DNA from: a virus
Direction: 5' to 3' (one strand)
DNA: 21,725 nucleotides
IMG/VR virus record: IMGVR_UViG_3300021962_000749
Span: 1-21,725 of that record
Below, in pieces: positions 20,942-21,725 of the stretch (positions are counted from its first letter, which is position 1; each line of letters opens with the position of its first letter). Below the pieces are notes generated by a model that saw only the letters and a list, made by a program, of their open reading frames with translations, made no database searches and was not told the DNA's origin. A program made the position numbers and the translations under genes.

Positions 20942-21184
20942 ATGGACATTGATGAGAATACTCTACGAAAAGTAATTCGTGAGGAGATGAAGTCTGTGTT
21001 GAAAGAGATTGGGCTTCACGATGATGATGCAGGTGAAGATGTCCGTGACTTGCGGTCTTTAATCCGTGACTGGAGGGAGACCAAGAAAACCATCTGGAAC
21101 ACGGTGGCTCGGTGGGGGACTATGGTAGTGCTAGGGATACTTTCTATCGGTGCTTGGAATAAATTTAGTGGGAATGGTGAGTGA
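20942..21184 (+). CDS. Single-span membrane protein, holin candidate (DUF6127-like)
   Basis: 80 residues. An N-terminal helix (MDIDENTLRKVIREEMKSVL) is followed by KEIGLHDDDAGEDVRDLRSL and an amphipathic IRDWRETKKTIWNTVARW, then a hydrophobic span WGTMVVLGILSIGAW near the C-terminus. The IGLHDDDAGEDVRDLRSLI block recalls the DUF6127 family of small phage membrane proteins located near lysis genes. It probably forms or controls the lysis pore. GGGAG is upstream of the ATG. Its stop overlaps the next start (TGATG). Confidence 0.75.
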   Translation: MDIDENTLRKVIREEMKSVLKEIGLHDDDAGEDVRDLRSLIRDWRETKKTIWNTVARWGTMVVLGILSIGAWNKFSGNGE

Positions 21185-21297
21185 TGAAATATATCGGTAA
21201 GAAGTTCAAGGCTTTTGTTTTGACAATGTCCGAAATGCAAGCTGCCCAGTTTGTTGTGGCTGGTATAGTCATGTTTATTCTTGCTTTAATTGTGTAA
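21184..21297 (+). CDS. 37-residue membrane peptide, possible lysis partner
   Basis: Starts MKYIGKKFKAFVLTMSEMQA and ends in a single hydrophobic span (FVVAGIVMFILALIV). The basic N-terminus is cytoplasmic by the positive-inside rule. The TGATG overlap with the holin candidate implies co-translation. A pair of small overlapping membrane proteins suggests a holin-antiholin or pinholin-like pair; this is inference. Confidence 0.68.
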   Translation: MKYIGKKFKAFVLTMSEMQAAQFVVAGIVMFILALIV

Positions 21298-21325
21298 ACA
21301 ATGTTGATAAAAGGCAGTAGTATTT

Positions 21326-21688
21326 ATGTGGGTAGACCGGACACTGTTTGTAAGCCCAATAGAATATGGACTATGTACATCAGTTTCAGAGTTTAACGCA
21401 CTGTTCCCTAATCAAGAGTTCCTAGCTGGAAGGAGTTTAGCAGAGACAAAGAGTGTTGAGCTTGAAGGTAATATAAAAATATTAGTTTGTATTTCTCCTA
21501 CAACAAGAAACTTTGATTATTTATCTTTAGTGCATGAAAGCGTTCATGTCTGGCAGTTCATTAAAGAATACATAGGAGAGCAGTTACCGGGCATAGAGCA
21601 AGAAGCCTACTGCATAGAAGCCATAGTTAATCAGTTAACACAAGAATACGATAGACAAACAACAAGTAAAAAGAAAAAGAAGAAATGA
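21326..21688 (+). CDS. Small HExxH zinc-peptidase-like protein
   Basis: 120 residues. MWVDRTLFVSPIEYGLCTSV opens a fold that I recall from proteins next to phage lysis genes (start VDRTL, end ExEAYxIxxIxxxL). The motif LVHESVHVWQF (HExxH, around residues 70-74) with a downstream EQEAYCIEAI (Glu as possible third zinc ligand) is a minimal gluzincin-like arrangement. Substrate is unknown: it may process a phage or host protein, or act in lysis. A Lys tail (SKKKKKK) ends it. The ribosome site is weak. Its stop overlaps the next ATG. Whether it is an active protease cannot be told from the motif alone. Confidence 0.7.
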   Translation: MWVDRTLFVSPIEYGLCTSVSEFNALFPNQEFLAGRSLAETKSVELEGNIKILVCISPTTRNFDYLSLVHESVHVWQFIKEYIGEQLPGIEQEAYCIEAIVNQLTQEYDRQTTSKKKKKK

Positions 21689-21725
21689 GTCTTTTAGCTA
21701 CGGGATTGTCAATACTCGATACTGT
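21685..21725 (+). CDS. Start of a further gene, cut by window edge
   Basis: ATGA overlap with the previous stop opens a frame reading MSLLATGLSILDT at the right edge. Only 13 codons are visible, too few to assign a product. A tail or internal virion protein would suit the position. Confidence 0.5.
   Translation, partial: MSLLATGLSILDT

Noticed and set aside
21301-21396. 31-codon frame starting ATGTTGATA before the HExxH gene
   Set aside because: Overlaps the better supported HExxH frame and shows no motif or ribosome site.

Overview
This window is part of a tailed double-stranded DNA phage genome (Caudoviricetes) with a short-tailed, podovirus-like layout. It carries a T7-type replication pair (family A DNA polymerase and gp4-like primase-helicase), a complete terminase-portal-scaffold-capsid block, fibre and spike genes, and lysis genes. 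There is no integrase, tRNA, rRNA or CRISPR array. Consensus sigma-70 promoters and purine-rich Shine-Dalgarno sites point to a bacterial, probably proteobacterial, host. I cannot name the host. No T7-like RNA polymerase is present, so the visible promoters look host-read.

Left arm (1 to about 7735, all on the minus strand): a compact early/replication operon read leftward from a control region at 7736-8689. Reading 5' to 3', it starts with a DUF7227-like protein at 7735. A run of small phage accessory genes follows, many joined by ATGA, TAATG or short overlaps. Then come a primase-helicase, a very small cytosine-5 DNA methyltransferase, two Cys-rich mini-proteins, a 38-residue ORF and the DNA polymerase, which runs off the left edge. 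The methyltransferase is fully overprinted by a second 229-codon frame that looks like a protein family in its own right. It sits between two perfect 21-bp direct repeats that mark it as a cassette inserted at a gene junction.

Control region (7736-8689): a leftward TTGACA promoter, paired CACAATTG sites, an 11-bp/33-bp iteron-like array, four GGTAACAC repeats, an uncharacterised stretch, a consensus rightward TTGACT-N17-TATAAT promoter, and a leader with mutually exclusive hairpins. It is the best candidate for an origin or a genetic switch.

Right arm (8690 to the right end, all on the plus strand): a small basic protein, a probable small terminase with two AT-hooks, a lysozyme-like protein, a probable decoration protein, large terminase, portal and several small accessory proteins. 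A second strong promoter follows at 13893-13921, then a zinc-ribbon protein, scaffold and major capsid protein, ending in a strong intrinsic terminator at 16235-16273. After that come a fibre with coiled and repeat segments, a DUF7483-type repeat spike, a homing-endonuclease-like gene, a tail assembly chaperone-like protein, two small membrane proteins (holin candidates), an HExxH protein and the start of another gene.

Together the arms give replication and nucleic-acid modification to the left, and packaging, capsid, tail and lysis to the right. All family names come from reading the translations by eye and from memory; no database search was run.
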